From contig CM022302.1 in assembly GCA_011799875.1 (NCBI GenBank), forward strand, positions 98,969,494-99,033,493: a stretch of 64,000 nucleotides of DNA, read 5' to 3'. This DNA is from Thinopyrum elongatum. Lineage: Eukaryota; Streptophyta; Magnoliopsida; Poales; Poaceae. Position numbers and translations under genes: made by a program. The notes below the pieces were generated by a model. The model ran no database searches, was not told the origin of the DNA, and was given only the letters and a program-made list of their open reading frames with translations. Shown piece after piece: positions 22,301 through 33,455 of this stretch (position 1 is the stretch's first letter; each line of letters opens with the position of its first letter).

Positions 22301-22913
22301 TGAAGGCGGCCAGCAGGTCCACCGGCTGGAGCCCCTCTGACTCTGTCATCTCCTGGAGCCGGTCGAGGACATTGGTGACAGCAGCCGGCAACGGTTTGGG
22401 CTACTGCCCCCAATTGCTCCGCGTCCCAGGAGGCGGGCCGGGCACGAAAGCTGGCAGGTTGGCGTAGTCGTATGACGGGTCGAGGTTGCGGAAGTAGAAG
22501 TACGACTTTTGCCACAACTTCGCTGACTCGTGCAAGACGATGGTGGGAAACCGGACCCCGCTGCCGGTGCACCGCACAGCAACACATGCGCCGCACTAGG
22601 CCGGCTCGCCCATGGTCGCGGTGCCGAGCTTAAGGTAGAAGAACCTGCCCCACAGCTCGAGTGTGGGCAGGACGCCGAGGTAGCCCTCATAGAACGTGAC
22701 AAAGGCAGAGAGGAGAACCACCATGTTGGGCGTGAGATGGTGGAGTTGAAGGCGGTAGAAGTCGAGGAACTCACGGAGGAAGCCGCTCACCAGCAAGCCG
22801 AAGCCATGAAGGAAGTGGCTGCGGAAGACGACGAACTCGTCGGCCTGTGTCGCATGCAGGAACTCGACGTGCCCATCATGGACATTCGACCCGTCCCATT
22901 CGCCTCGCGCCAT
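19386..22913 (-). pseudogene. Antisense, intron-containing ORF of TAT element (PF04195-like)
   Basis: Runs opposite to gag-pol between integrase and the 3' LTR. The first exon starts MARGEWDGSN at 22,913. FVVFRSHFLHGFGLLVSGF and FLDFYRLQLHHLTPN resemble PF04195, named putative gypsy type transposon; the biochemical role is unknown. The same frame continues to about 21,580 with two TAG stops. Candidate introns on the minus strand have good donors: GTGAGT near 22,095, GTAAGT near 21,580, GTATGT near 20,918, GTACGT near 20,672 and GTAAGT near 20,258. The last exon (20,132-19,386) encodes an acidic, alanine/proline-rich tail. Antisense ORFs at this position are known in TAT elements. The outer copy has lost this region. 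Confidence 0.65.
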
Positions 22914-23583
22914 GGATCGCGGTGGCTCGGCGGCGGCGTGGTGAGGTAGGGTGGCTACGAAGCTGCGGTGGCGCAGCGAAGCCGGACAACGATGAGCTGT
23001 GGTGGCGCTTCGGTTGCGGAGCGGCGCGGCAGCGCAGTGGCAGCGAGGAAGCAAGAGCAGAGGGAGGAAGAAGATGGAGAGCAAGGAAGCACGCGTGCCT
23101 TCGGCCGCACCCCCTCCCTCCTACTTATACAGCAGTGGCGGCGGAGCCAAAGCAGCGAGACGTGGGGGACGTGGGGATTAACTGCGCCCACGCCCCGCAC
23201 GACCCCGCAAATCCCGCGCCTTAAAGGTGCGTGATCATTGCGCCCGGGAAGGGCAACCGCCTACCTCGGCCTCAGCAGATCCGCGCGTGTGCCGAGGCCC
23301 TGTAGTGGTGGGTGACCCCGAGCTGGGAGGCGTGTGGGCTGGCAGGCCGGCCTGGCCTGCCGGCGCCGCGTGGCACGCGGGTAACGGGCGGCAGGCGCGC
23401 CACCCGGTGGCGTCGGCTCGGCGCCCGCCACGACGGTTCGAATTCACCAGGTGGTCAGCCCTGCCTTGGCTGATAGACGGCTTCTCTCAGCCAGACGAAG
23501 CAAAGACACAAGACCTCTCGGAGTAGGAAGCTGCTGAGGCACTCCGGCTTGAGCCACGGCGCCTCACCAGCTTCGGGGACTAC
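22914..23583 (+). other. 3' UTR and polypurine tract of inner TAT element
   Basis: Non-coding for the element; it would contain the promoter of the antisense ORF on the minus strand. It ends with the polypurine tract CTTCGGGGACTAC (23,571-23,583) directly before the LTR. 23,010-23,583 matches 7,632-8,216 inverted. Confidence 0.7.
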
Positions 23584-24738
23584 TGTCGGAGGGATTGACC
23601 ATGGGTAGCCTCATCCACACCCCTAAGCATTTCAAGACATCAGGGCTAGCAAAGCCCCTCAAACCTTCCGGACATGCGACCGGCTCCCTGGCCCGGCTGG
23701 CCCAGGAGGCCGGCTCCCAGAAGATGACACACTCTTAGAAGGCGGCCTCAGGGGGCCGGCTCCTAGCAGACGGCCCCTCCTCCACTCGGAGTCTGCACCC
23801 ATTCATTACGATGAGACGGGGCGTGGCTACAGGGCCTCCCCCTCCCTCGGATCACGGAGGAGCGTGGCTACAGTGCGAGCTGACCAAGCGGTCACTGGCC
23901 CGCCCGGCGCGGCACTGTAGCCATGCGGCTCATGACATGGCCCTCGTCAGCAAGGGCCATGCTCCCAAAACGGGCGGTCGGTACGGCCTGCAGGCGGCGG
24001 GCCCTACCTGTCCGTGATCAACCAGAAGACGGCGCTCCCCAAGAAGGCGGCCTCAAGGGCGGGCCGGCCTCCAGTAGCCGCCCTTCCCTCCTCTCGGAGT
24101 CCACGCGCCATTACAACGACAAGACGGAACATGGCTACAGTGAGCGCAGACCAGGCGGCGGGACTGTAGCCATGCGTCTCCCGACAAGGCCCCCGTCATC
24201 AAGGGTGAGGCTACAGCAAAAGGTAATCAGCATGGTCCGCAGGCGGCGGGCCCTACCTGTCGACCAAATTCTCGGCAGCCGGCGGGGTCCACCAGGCGGC
24301 GGGCCCCAGTAGTTGGCTGATAACCCCGCAACCTTAGACACTGGCATCCGGGTCCTACACCCGGCCGCATTACCAATGTACCCCTGGGGGGTAGGCCTGT
24401 ATAAACCCCCCAGGCTCACCCATGCAAAGGGTTCAGCCTACACGCCACACACACACACACCATAGCTGGGAGAAGCAAGGTAGCAGCTCTGGCCTTCTTC
24501 CTCCTCTAGCAACACAGCTCAAGGAGGAACCTTGTAGCCACCATTCGATCATAGTCATCATGCGGAGACCCCGCAGAGCAGGACTAGGGGTGTTATCTCT
24601 CCGGAGAGCCCTGAACCTGGGTACGTCTTGTGTGTGATCGAGCTCGTGCTCACTCCCGCCTCCAGGGCCCGACGACGTCCTCCTGTCCCCATCCATGATA
24701 AGCCACCCCCTGGCATCTGTTACGAGAACACCCCGACA
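23584..24738 (+). repeat. 3' LTR of inner TAT element
   Basis: 1,155 bp, TGTCGGAGGG to CCCCGACA, in plus orientation, with a TATA-like box at 24,400-24,405. It is more divergent from the two outer LTRs than those are from each other. Its right end abuts outer-element pol sequence (24,739); the matching left target copy is missing. Confidence 0.85.
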
Positions 24739-24901
24739 GCGAGCCCTCGGGCCGGCTGACCGGATCCGGGCAGGGCGAAGAAATGAAAGAACACAATCAT
24801 AGGCGAAGCTTATCATATAGATAAAAAGGTAGCCCCCGAGTGTGCTTCGGGGGACCTGTTGTCTTTGCTAGTACAAAAGGTAGCGTGGTACATACACTGC
24901 A

Positions 24902-26130
24902 TCAACTGTAAAATGGGCGGACAAGATTCGGGTTCCACGATCATTCCGTCTCTTGGCCGGAATTATCTCTCTTGCGAGCCCTGGGCTTCTGTGCGTTGAT
25001 GAGGTAGTAGGAGTCGTTGCCCAGGGCTTTGCTGATGATGAAAGGCCCCTCCCAAGGAGCCGAGAGCTTGTGCTGGCTGGCTGTCCGCTGGATCAACCGG
25101 AGCACAAGGTCCCCTTCGCGGAAAGCACGTGGCTTGACCTTGCTGCTGTGGAGCGGCCAGAACAGGCGGCGTGGACAGCATCCGCTTGAGCTGGAGGAAG
25201 GCCTCGTCGGCCTGGTCGGTCCACTCGAAGCAGGTGGTCTTCTTCATCAGGTGGTACAAGGGGAGGGCCTTCTCGCCCAGCCGACTGATGAACCGGCTGA
25301 GAGATGCCAAGCACCCGATGAACTTTTGGACGTCCCGCAGTCAGGTTGGCTTCTTCATCCGCTCAATGGCTTTGATCTTCAAGGGTTGCACTCGATCCCG
25401 CGCTCGGAAACAAGGAAACCAAGGAGCTAGCCGGCTGGTACTCCGAAGACACACTTCTCCGGGTTGAGCTTGATCTGAAAATAGCGCAGGTTATCGAAGG
25501 TCTCCTTGAGATCCTCCAAAAGGGTGCCGTGCTTCTCCGTCTTCACCACAATATCGTCCACATAGATGTGGGCGTTCCTGCCGAGTTGCTTGAGGAGGCA
25601 CTTCTGCATGCAACGCTGAAAGGTGGCGCCGGCATTCCTCAAGCCGAATGTCATGGTCAGGTAACAGAAGGCTCCGAATGGTGTGATGAAGGCGGTCTTC
25701 AGCCGATCGGCCGGGTCCAGCTTGATCTGGTGGTAGCCGGAGTAGGCGTCCAAAAAGGACATCAGCTCGCAGCTGGCCGTGGAGTCGATCACTTAATCTA
25801 TCCGGGGCAAGGCAAAAGGGTCCTTGGGGCAGGCTTTGTTGAGGCTAGTGTAGTCGATACACATGCGTCACTTGTTGTTTTTCTTCAAAACGAGGACTGG
25901 GTTGGCAAGACAGTCCGGGTAGAATACTTCCATGATGAAGCCGGGCGATCTCTTCACCAATGATCCTTCTCTTCTCTTCTGATAGGCGGCGGAGGGATTG
26001 CTTGACCGGTTTTGCATCTGCTCTCACATGTAGCTTGTGCTCGGCGAAATCCGTCGGAACACCCGGCATGTCCTTTGGAGACCATGCGAAGATATCCCAA
26101 TTCTCACGGAGGAAGTCGACGAGCTCGCTT
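24902..26130 (-). pseudogene. Outer TAT element RT fused by deletion to integrase C-terminus
   Basis: Minus-strand pol. RT motifs include SFLDAYSGYHQIKL, FGLRNAGATFQRCM and IYVDDIVVKTEK. About 2.15 kb, covering both RNase H domains and the integrase finger and catalytic core, is deleted: near 25,150 the sequence jumps from a point matching inner 16,272 to one matching inner 18,421. Stops and frame changes occur in addition. The frame ends at a TGA at 24,902-24,904, equivalent to the inner integrase end. Confidence 0.8.
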
Positions 26131-26132
26131 TC

Positions 26133-27026
26133 CTATTTGCTGTCGAGGTTAGACCCCACGACAGCAAATCTCTCCGGGTGCGCCGGGTCCAAGGCGATCT
26201 TCTTGGTCTCCTTGGCCGGCTGGAAGGAGCCCTGTGCCTCCGTGTCCTTGGGGTCGGATGGTATGGCCGGCTGCTCGCTGGCCATGGCCACTGCCCGGTC
26301 AAGGAGGCGCTTTTCTCTGGCGATGACGAGGGACTCGGCCAGCCGGCTGCTGGCAGCGAGGCACGTGAGCGACTTCTGGTAGTCACCGGCAACGGTGATG
26401 ATGCCCTTGGGACCCGGCATCTTCATCTTCAGGTAGGCGTAATGTGGCACCGCCATGAATTTGGCCAGTGCAGGCCGGCCCTAGAGCATGTGATGGGGGC
26501 TGTCCAGGTCAACCACCTCAAACCAGATTGGCTCGCGGTGGAAGTGAAGCTTGTCGCCAAATAGGACATCAATCTTGATCTTGCCGATGGGTGAGCAGAA
26601 AAGGCCGGGGACAATGCCATGGAACACAGTCCGGCTGGGCAGGAGCTGCTTCTCCCTGATGCCCTGCTTCTCCATGGTGTCACGGTAGAGGATGTTGATG
26701 CTGCTACCACCGTCTATCAAGATCCGGGAGAAGCGGCAGGTCTGCCTCTCCGTTGAGAAGGTGGAGTCCAGCACCATTGCATAAGCACCCGGCGAGGGCA
26801 TCATGGCCGGGTGGTCTTCACGGCTCCAGCTGATGGGCCTCTCGGACCAGTGCATAAATTGGGGGACCTCTAAGGCGACAGCGTTCACCTCGCAGTGTTG
26901 CTGGCGACGGCTGTGCTTGTCGTGGGCTTCACTGGTGAAGACGACATAGGTGGCGTTGGCGTCGGGGAACTCATCTTGGAGCATGCCGACTGAGCGAGCC
27001 GCCGGCTGCGGAGGAGGCGGAGCCAC
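26133..27026 (-). pseudogene. Outer TAT element protease region
   Basis: Counterpart of the inner protease on the minus strand. It contains RFSRILIDGGSSINILYRD, with the usual DGGS active site where the inner copy has DDGS, followed by LFCSPIGKIKIDV. The frame is interrupted by TAG near 26,480. It is preceded upstream by the gag linker. Confidence 0.75.
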
Positions 27027-29162
27027 TGCACCGGCTGGAGGAGGCAGCAGGCCCTCACCCTTGGCGATTCTGGCGAGCCAGTTGCACTGCTGGGTGGTGT
27101 GGTTAGACGGCTTCGCGCCACTATGGAACTTGCACGAGGCTTCGAGGGCGTGCTCGAAGGAGAAAGCAGGCAGCCAAGCACCCTTGCCGCCCTTCTGGCA
27201 CTTGGGGCCGGGTTGCTCGGCCGGCTACTGGTCCTCGACAGTGGCCACTTGCCGGGTGTTGGTAGCCAGCTGCTGGGCCTTGCGCTTGTTGTTGTTCGGC
27301 TGTTGGCGCCGGTTGGAGTCACCAGCTGGCGTTTGAGGAGCCGGCGGGAGCAGCTTTTCAGATGCGTCAACACCAATCTCCGACTTCATGAAGGAGTCGG
27401 TGGCGGCGTACTTGTTTGCCATGACCAGAAGCTCATCCAATGTAGCCGGCTCATCGCACATGAGCTTGTGCTTGAGCAGAGTGCCCTCTCTGCACCCGGC
27501 GGTGAAGTACTCGATGGCCTGCACCTCGTGCACCCCTTCACAGGAGTTGCGTAGCTCGGCCCAGTGCGTCAGGTAGTCACGCGTAGACTCGATCAGTCCC
27601 TGAACGCACATGGAGAGTTGGCGGGGCTTGGGGGGTCACTTGTAGGTGCTGGTGAAGTTGCAGATGAAGACATCGGCGAAGTCCAACCAGTTGTTGATGC
27701 TGTAGGGCTTGAGGCTGTTCAGCCATGTCCGGGCCGTGCCCTGGAGCATGAGCAAAACATACTTTACGGCAACGCGCTTGTTGCCGTTCGCTATGCTGAC
27801 GGCCGTGGAGTAGTCGACCAGCCAGTCCTCCGGCTTCACGGAGCCGGTATACTTGGGAGTATCTCGAGGGAGCGAGAACCCTTTGCGGAAGGGCTCGTCG
27901 CGAATGCGGGGGCCAAAGCAGGCCGGGCCGATTGCATCCTCCTCCTCCTCTACGGCCAGGGACCGAGCAAGCCGCTCGATCCAGTGGCGCGCGTTGTTCT
28001 CGCCGACTCCTTCACGGGGGCCCAACCGGCCTCCGAGAGTCGGATGATCGACAGGCGGCTGGAAGGCCAGCCTCTCCCTGCGAGGGGGAGGCGGACGCTC
28101 GTCCCGCGAGCGCCTGTCCTCCATTCTTGGAGGGTCTCGCAGTCTGCGCACAATCGTCAGGTGGGTGCGCCAGCTACGGCTAGCAGCCGGCTCTGGGTGC
28201 TGCTAATCGCGGCCGCCACCAGTTGGGGATCGGGAGGTCGCTCCATGCTCGCGGCGAGGCGGCGGGTTCTCGGCTTGCTTGCCGGCTTCTACCGCGCGGT
28301 TGCACGTGTCTTGCTGCGTGTTTGCAGCGTCGGGGAGCTCCTGGAGGCGGTTCATCTGGCTGCGCCACTCGTCGCCCTCCAGGTGCTTGAGTTCTTCTGC
28401 CGCCGCCTGGGCGGCGCGCAGGTTCTGCGCTGGGGTGGCGTAGATCGGGCGTCCGACCCCTAGCATGCTGGCTATGGCCGTGCCGCGTTGCGAACGGCGC
28501 CGGCTCGGCTAGGCTCGCCCGCAGCTGGCATGCCACCCACGACGCGGTCGATCTCGCACTGGTTGGCCTCAGCGTGGCGCATCAAGGCCGCCATCTTGTT
28601 GGCGCTGTCGAGGAGCGTGACACGGAACGCCTCCAGTGCCGCCCCATCGGCGTTGGCAGCAACGGGAGTGGCCAGGCCCTACAAGGCCGCTTGCAATCGG
28701 TCTTGGGCGGCCCCAACGGAGTCCCCGGCCAGTGACCAGCACCTCCACGATGAGGCCGGCGCTGGCGTTGCTGCCGACAGGAGGGAGCGGGTCATTGATG
28801 ACCATCACATCGCCAGGGAAGGCATCGTTGGAGGCCGCATCGGAATCGATGAGCATCTCGAAGGGCTCGATGAAGGGGTCAACAGAGCCAACGGACTCCG
28901 CGTCGGAGGCGGGCTCGTCGGAGATGCCGAGCTTGTCGATGAGGTCGATGAGGCAGCTTGCGGGGCAGGCTACTCCTGCATCGGGCATGGGCTCATCGGA
29001 GAGGCTGATCTTGCCGACGAGGTCAACGAGGCAGCTCGCGGAGCAAGCTGCTCCTGCGTCGAGCGACGCGTTGGTGCAAGCGCTAGCGGGCGCGCCAGGC
29101 TGGCTGATCAGGTCGGCCGCGATGTGCTCGCCGGAGAGGAAAAAGGTTCCCGTCCAGAGCAT
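27027..29162 (-). pseudogene. Outer TAT element gag
   Basis: Begins with ATG at 29,162 (MLWTGTFFLSGEHIAADLIS), 25 bases after the primer-binding site, so this copy shows the gag start that the inner copy lost. Repeated SDEPMPDAGVACPASCL-type units, a coiled-coil-like stretch and the Retrotrans_gag core (LMLQGTARTWLNSL at about 27,730, YFTAGCREGTLLKHKL at about 27,480) follow. Several stops, among them a TAG near 28,205 and one near 27,640, and frame changes make it a pseudogene. It is uninterrupted where the inner copy carries the long solo LTR. Confidence 0.75.
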
Positions 29163-29186
29163 GTCTCCAGCCGACGGTGCGCTTCG

Positions 29187-29204
29187 CCCCACGGTGGGCG
29201 CCAA
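29187..29204 (-). other. Primer-binding site of outer TAT element
   Basis: TTGGCGCCCACCGTGGGG on the minus strand, one base after the LTR end. This placement fixes the true orientation of all three TAT LTRs. I recognise it as typical of TAT-lineage elements, but do not assign the tRNA species. Confidence 0.75.
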
Positions 29205-29205
29205 C

Positions 29206-30360
29206 TGTCGGGGTATTCTCGCAACAGATGCCAGGGGGTGGCTTATCATGGATGGGGACAAGAGGACGTCGTCGGGCCCTGGAAGCGGGAATGGGCGAGA
29301 GCTCGATCGCACACGAGACTTACCCAGGTTCGGGGCTCTCCAAGGAGATAACACCCCTAGTCCTGCTCTGCGGGGTCTCCGCATGATGACTAAGATCAAA
29401 TGGTAGTTACAAGCTTGCTCCTTGAGCTGTATAGCTAGAGGAAGAAGAAGGGCAAGGCTAGCTCTCTTGCTTCTCCTAGCTAGGGTGTGTGTGAGTGGCG
29501 TGTGTGCTGAACCCTTTGCATGGGTGAGCCTGGGGGGTTTATATAGGCCTACCCCCCAGGGTTACAATGGTAATACGGCCGGGTGTAGGACCCGGATGCC
29601 AGTGCCTAGGGTCGCCAGGTTCTCCACCGGCTGCTGGGGCCCGCCGCCTGGTGGGGCCCGCCGGTCGTCGAGGACCCAGGCGACAGGTAGGGCCCGCCGC
29701 CTGCAGGCCATGCTGATTGCCTTTTGTTGTAGCCTCGCCCTTGATGACGGGGGCCTTGTCGGGAGACGCATGGCTACAGTCCCACCGCTTGGTCTGCGCT
29801 CACTGTAGCCATGCTCCGTCTTGTCGGTGTGATGGTGTGTGGAATCCGAGAGGAGGGAAGGGCCGGCTGCTGGAGGCCGGCCCAGCCCTGAGGCCGCCTT
29901 CTTGGGGAGCGCCGTCTTCTGGTTGCTCACGGACAAGTAGGGCCCGCCGCCTGCAGGCCGTACCGACCGCCCATCGTGGGAGCATGGCCCTTGCTGATGA
30001 GGGCCATGTCATGAGCCACATGGCTACATTGCCGCGCCGGGCGGGCAAGTGACCGCTTGGTCAGCTCGCGCTGTAGCCACGCTCCTCCGTGATCCACGGG
30101 AGGGGGAGGCCATGTAGCCACGCCCCGTTTCATCGTAATGAATGGGTGCAGACTCCGAGGGGAGGAGGGGCCGTCTGCTAGGAGCCGGCCCCCTGAGTCC
30201 GCCTTCTAAGAGCGCATCGTCTTCTGGGAGCCGACCTCCTGGGCCAGCCGGCCCAAGGAGCCGGCCGCATGTCCGGAAGGTGCGAGGGGCTTTGCTAGCC
30301 CCGATGTCTTGAAATGCTAAGGGGTGTGGATGAGGCTACCCGTGGTCAATCCCTCCGACA
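29206..30360 (-). repeat. 5' LTR of outer TAT element
   Basis: 1,155 bp, minus orientation, TGTCGGAGGG to CCCCGACA on the minus strand, followed by the primer-binding site. The TATA-like box is at about 29,538-29,547 (minus). It is paired with 6,485-7,631 through the shared AGTGT duplication and close sequence match. Confidence 0.85.
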
Positions 30361-30365
30361 AGTGT
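30361..30365. other. Target site duplication AGTGT, right copy
   Basis: Exact partner of 6,480-6,484, flanking the TAT composite. CACTA sequence resumes from here. Confidence 0.9.
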
Positions 30366-30414
30366 TAGCGCGAAATGAAATCTGCCCCAAATCGGCTAAG
30401 GGAATGGTGAAAAT

Positions 30415-30492
30415 TAGCTATGGCGTTGGTGATGTCACCAACGCCATAGCTATTTAGCTATGGCGTTGGCTACGTCGCCAACGCCATAGCTA
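30415..30492. repeat. Two adjacent perfect palindromes in CACTA element
   Basis: 30,415-30,452 has 18-base perfect arms around 2 bases; 30,455-30,492 has 16-base perfect arms around 6 bases. Both carry TAGCTATGGCGTTGG in the arm. Weaker inverted similarity extends to about 30,365-30,575. The TGGCG core recurs in the subterminal region near 31,839, suggesting transposase-binding repeats. Confidence 0.7.
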
Positions 30493-30761
30493 TGTTTCAC
30501 CAATTATTAGTCGCTTTAAATTGGGGCAAATCGATCTTCACCCGCCAAATTCCGTTTAGCGCTATATTTTGCACGTAGCTATATTTATTTTATTAAGATT
30601 GAAATACACATACAGTCGATACACACTACAGTGCTGCTTAATAATAAAAGATACATATAAAATTAATTAAGTGCAGCGACGTCGTTTCTGAATTCTCTCG
30701 ACAGAACTTTCTACACTACCCAACAACGTTTTCGGCTTCTTTTCGTACACTTTGTTTTGAG

Positions 30762-31214
30762 CTAGACTTCACTTTCTTCTTGATAGATGCCAGATTGTTT
30801 ATCATCATCATGCTCATCTAGATCTTCCTTCTTGGATAAATATTTATCGCTCTGTTCTTTCTGTCTTTGGTACAAAAGACTTCTCACTTCCTGAACCTCT
30901 GCACGGACTTCATGTCCGTCTGGCTGATTTTCATGTCCGGCCTCTTTCTTCATGCCTCCTTCTTCTGTCTTATCATCATGTACTATCGCCCCTTCTTCGA
31001 CTTCGGTATCCTCCTCGTCCTCAGCATGACTTGTCCATCGTGTGTAACCAGGCATGAAACTATGTTTCAACAAGTGCATCTTCACACGACCAGTGGAAGG
31101 GTCAATCAAAACTCCGTTTTCGCACTTCTTACATGGACATAATTTCTCTTTTTTGCCTCTGCGATTCATATCTTCCAACGCCACCTCAAAGAACTCATTT
31201 ATAGTTTGATCCAC
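30762..31214 (-). pseudogene. CACTA transposase N-terminal fragment (PF13963-like)
   Basis: A 150-codon frame starting MDQTINEFFEVALEDMNRRG contains the zinc-binding-like pattern CPCKKCENG, followed by MHLLKHSFMPGYTRWTSHAE, the transposase-associated domain (PF13963) found at the N-terminus of plant En/Spm TNP2 transposases. It continues with an acidic, low-complexity tail and stops. The catalytic TNP2 domain is not found on either side of the Gypsy insertion, so the transposase is incomplete. 30,493-30,761 downstream is AT-rich and without a gene. Confidence 0.7.
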
Positions 31215-31842
31215 ATAAATATATATGTAAGAATCTTTTCATACCATTTCCTACAAAAAAGGTCTTTCACACCACAATATATACCTTTTGCTAAAAAGTG
31301 AAAAACAGAAAATTGAGCATATATTACCTAGATTAGATCGATATAGATGATATCGCGGTCGAGGCCAGCGGACGGCCGGGTGTATTACTTATAGGATCTG
31401 CAGAGAGAAACAAGCAGGATAATGTTCACACAGCAGTATGAGCTAGCTAGATACGCACAGCAATCAATCTATATATATAGAGAGAGAGCTGCATATACCT
31501 ATGGCGCTCTACCATCTGAGACGCCAGCACAATATCTGTTAACTGATATTGGGCCCCACTTAAGCATTAATGGCGTGGCCACAAAGTCCCACGACACAAG
31601 TATCAGATACAGTACTGGCGTAGGTGTTTTCCCAGCGCCAGCAGTACTCTACGGAAGTGGAGGATTGCCGGGCCCACAGACTAATGGCGTACACTTGAAA
31701 TCCTACGCCAACGCTATGCACCTACTAATGTCGTATCAAATAAGGTGACGCCACCACTATTTGAAAAAAGTAGTGCTGGCGTTGGCTGCGAATGGCGCAC
31801 CACCAATGAGAGTTGTGGCTAGCACTTTTTCCACTAGTGACT

Positions 31843-33440
31843 AGACCAAGGCGAACCTACGAACTATGAAGAAGCTATGATGAGCCCAGATTCCGACAGA
31901 TGGCTTGAGGCCATGAAATCTGAGATATGATCCATGTATGAGAACAAAGTGTGGACTTTGGTGGACTTGCCCGATGATCGGCAATCCATAGAAAATAAAT
32001 GGATCTTCAAGAAGACTGACACTGATGGTAATGTTATTGTCTACAAAGCTTGACTTGTCGCAAAAGGTTTTCGACAAGTTCAAGGGATTGACTACGATGA
32101 GACTTTCTCACCCGTAGCGATGCTTAAGTCCATCCGAATCATGTTAGCAATTGCCACATTTTATGATTATGAAATATGGCAAATGGATGTCAAAACTGCA
32201 TTCCTTAATGGATATCTTAAAGAAGAGTTGTATATGATGCAACCAGAAGGTTTTTTTGATCCTAAAGGAGCTAACAAAGTGTGCAAGCTCTAGCGATCCA
32301 TCTATGGACTGGTGCAAGCATCTCGGAGTTGGAACATACGCTTTGATGAGGTGATCAAAGCATATGGTTTTATACAGACTTACAGTGAAGCCTGTATTTA
32401 CAAGAAAGTGAGTGGGAGCTCTGTAGCATTTCTGATATTATATGTGGATGACATATTTTGATTGGAAATGATATAGAATTTCTGGATAGCATAAAAGGAT
32501 ACTTGAATAAGAATTTTTCAATGAAAGACCTCGGTGAAGCTGATTATATATTGGGCATCAAGATCTATAGAGATAGATCGAGATGCTTAATAGGACTTTC
32601 ACAAAGCACATACATTGATAAAGTTTTGAAGAAGTTCAAAATGGATCAGTCAAAGAAAGGGTTCTTGCCTATGTTACAAGGTGTGAAATTGAGTCAGACT
32701 CAAAGCCCGACCACTACAGAAGATAGAGAGAGAATGAAAGTCATTCCTTATGCCTCAGCCATAGGTTCTATCATGTATGCTATGCTGTGTACCAGGCCTG
32801 ATGTGTGCCTTGCCATAAGTTTAGCAGGGAGGTACCAAAGTAATCCAGGAGTGGATCACTGGACAGTGGTCAAGAACATCCTGAAATACCTGAAAAGGAC
32901 TAAGGATATGTTTCTCGTTTATGGAGGTGACGAAGAGCTCATTGTAAATGGTTACGTCGATGCAAGCTTCGACACTGATCCTGATGACTCTAAGTCACAA
33001 ACCGGATATGTATTTATATTGAATGGTGGAGCTGTCAGTTGGTGCAGTTCCAAGCAGAGCGTCGTGGTGGGATCTACGTGTGAAGTGGAATACATAGCTA
33101 CTTCGGAAGCAGCACATGAAGGAGTCTGGATGAAGGAGTTCATATCCGATCTAGGTGTAATACCTAGTGCATTGGGTCCAATGAAAATCTTTTGTGACAA
33201 CACTGGAGCAATTGCCTAAGCGAAGGAATCCAGGTTTCACAAGAGAACCAAACACATCAAGAGACGCTTCAACTCCATTCTTGAAAAGATCAAGGATGGA
33301 GACATAGAGATTGCAAAATACATATAGATCTGAATGTAGCAGACCCGTTGACTAAGCCTCTTCCGCGAGCAAAACATGATCAGCACCAAGACTTCATGGG
33401 TGTTAGATTCATTACAATATAATCTAGATTATTGGCTCTA
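31843..33440 (+). pseudogene. Angela/BARE1-like Copia RT and RNase H
   Basis: Copia-type polyprotein C-terminal half. RT motifs include KWIFKKTDTDGNV, QGIDYDETFSPVAML, QMDVKTAFLNGYLKEELYM and the catalytic LYVDDI. An uninterrupted stretch at 32,458-33,219 holds the RT thumb and RNase H (NGYVDASFDTDPDDSKSQTGY, IFCDNTGAI). The end is TKHIKRRFNSILEKIKDGDI and DPLTKPLP. Stops include TGA at about 31,927 and 32,052, TAG at about 32,292 and TAA at 33,217. The 5' half (gag, protease, integrase) is absent because the CACTA element and a deletion lie at the left edge. Confidence 0.85.
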
Positions 33441-33455
33441 GTGCAAGTGCGAGAC
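33441..33455 (+). other. Polypurine tract of Angela-like element
   Basis: The purine-rich GTGCAAGTGCGAGAC lies directly before the LTR start, where Angela/BARE1 elements carry their tract. Confidence 0.6.

Larger units (their letters stand above)
6485..30360 (-). mobile_element. Composite of two TAT-lineage Gypsy elements in opposite orientation
   Basis: Outer element (minus strand): 5' LTR 29,206-30,360, primer site 29,187-29,204, gag-pol 29,162 down to 24,902, 3' end 8,216-7,632, 3' LTR 7,631-6,485, flanked by AGTGT. Inside it, 8,217-24,738 is a plus-strand TAT copy lacking its 5' LTR, leader and gag start but retaining gag, protease, RT, two RNase H domains, integrase, antisense ORF and 3' LTR. 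In the first few hundred bases the two outer LTRs match each other with few differences, while the inner LTR differs at many more positions, so these are two distinct elements. Both the inner 5' end and the outer 3' internal region are missing, best explained by one deletion after a nested insertion. Confidence 0.8.
30361..31839 (-). mobile_element. CACTA transposon, right segment with terminal repeat
   Basis: Continues the CACTA element interrupted at 6,480. On the minus strand it begins at 31,839 with CACTAGTGGAAAAAGTGC, a good CACTA terminus. It is followed by a subterminal region (31,500-31,830) rich in TGGCG/CGCCA motifs in both orientations, then the transposase N-terminal ORF and a palindromic block. 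It is inserted in an Angela-like Copia RT region starting at 31,843. The opposite terminus is not in the window, so the 3-bp target duplication cannot be checked. Confidence 0.75.
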
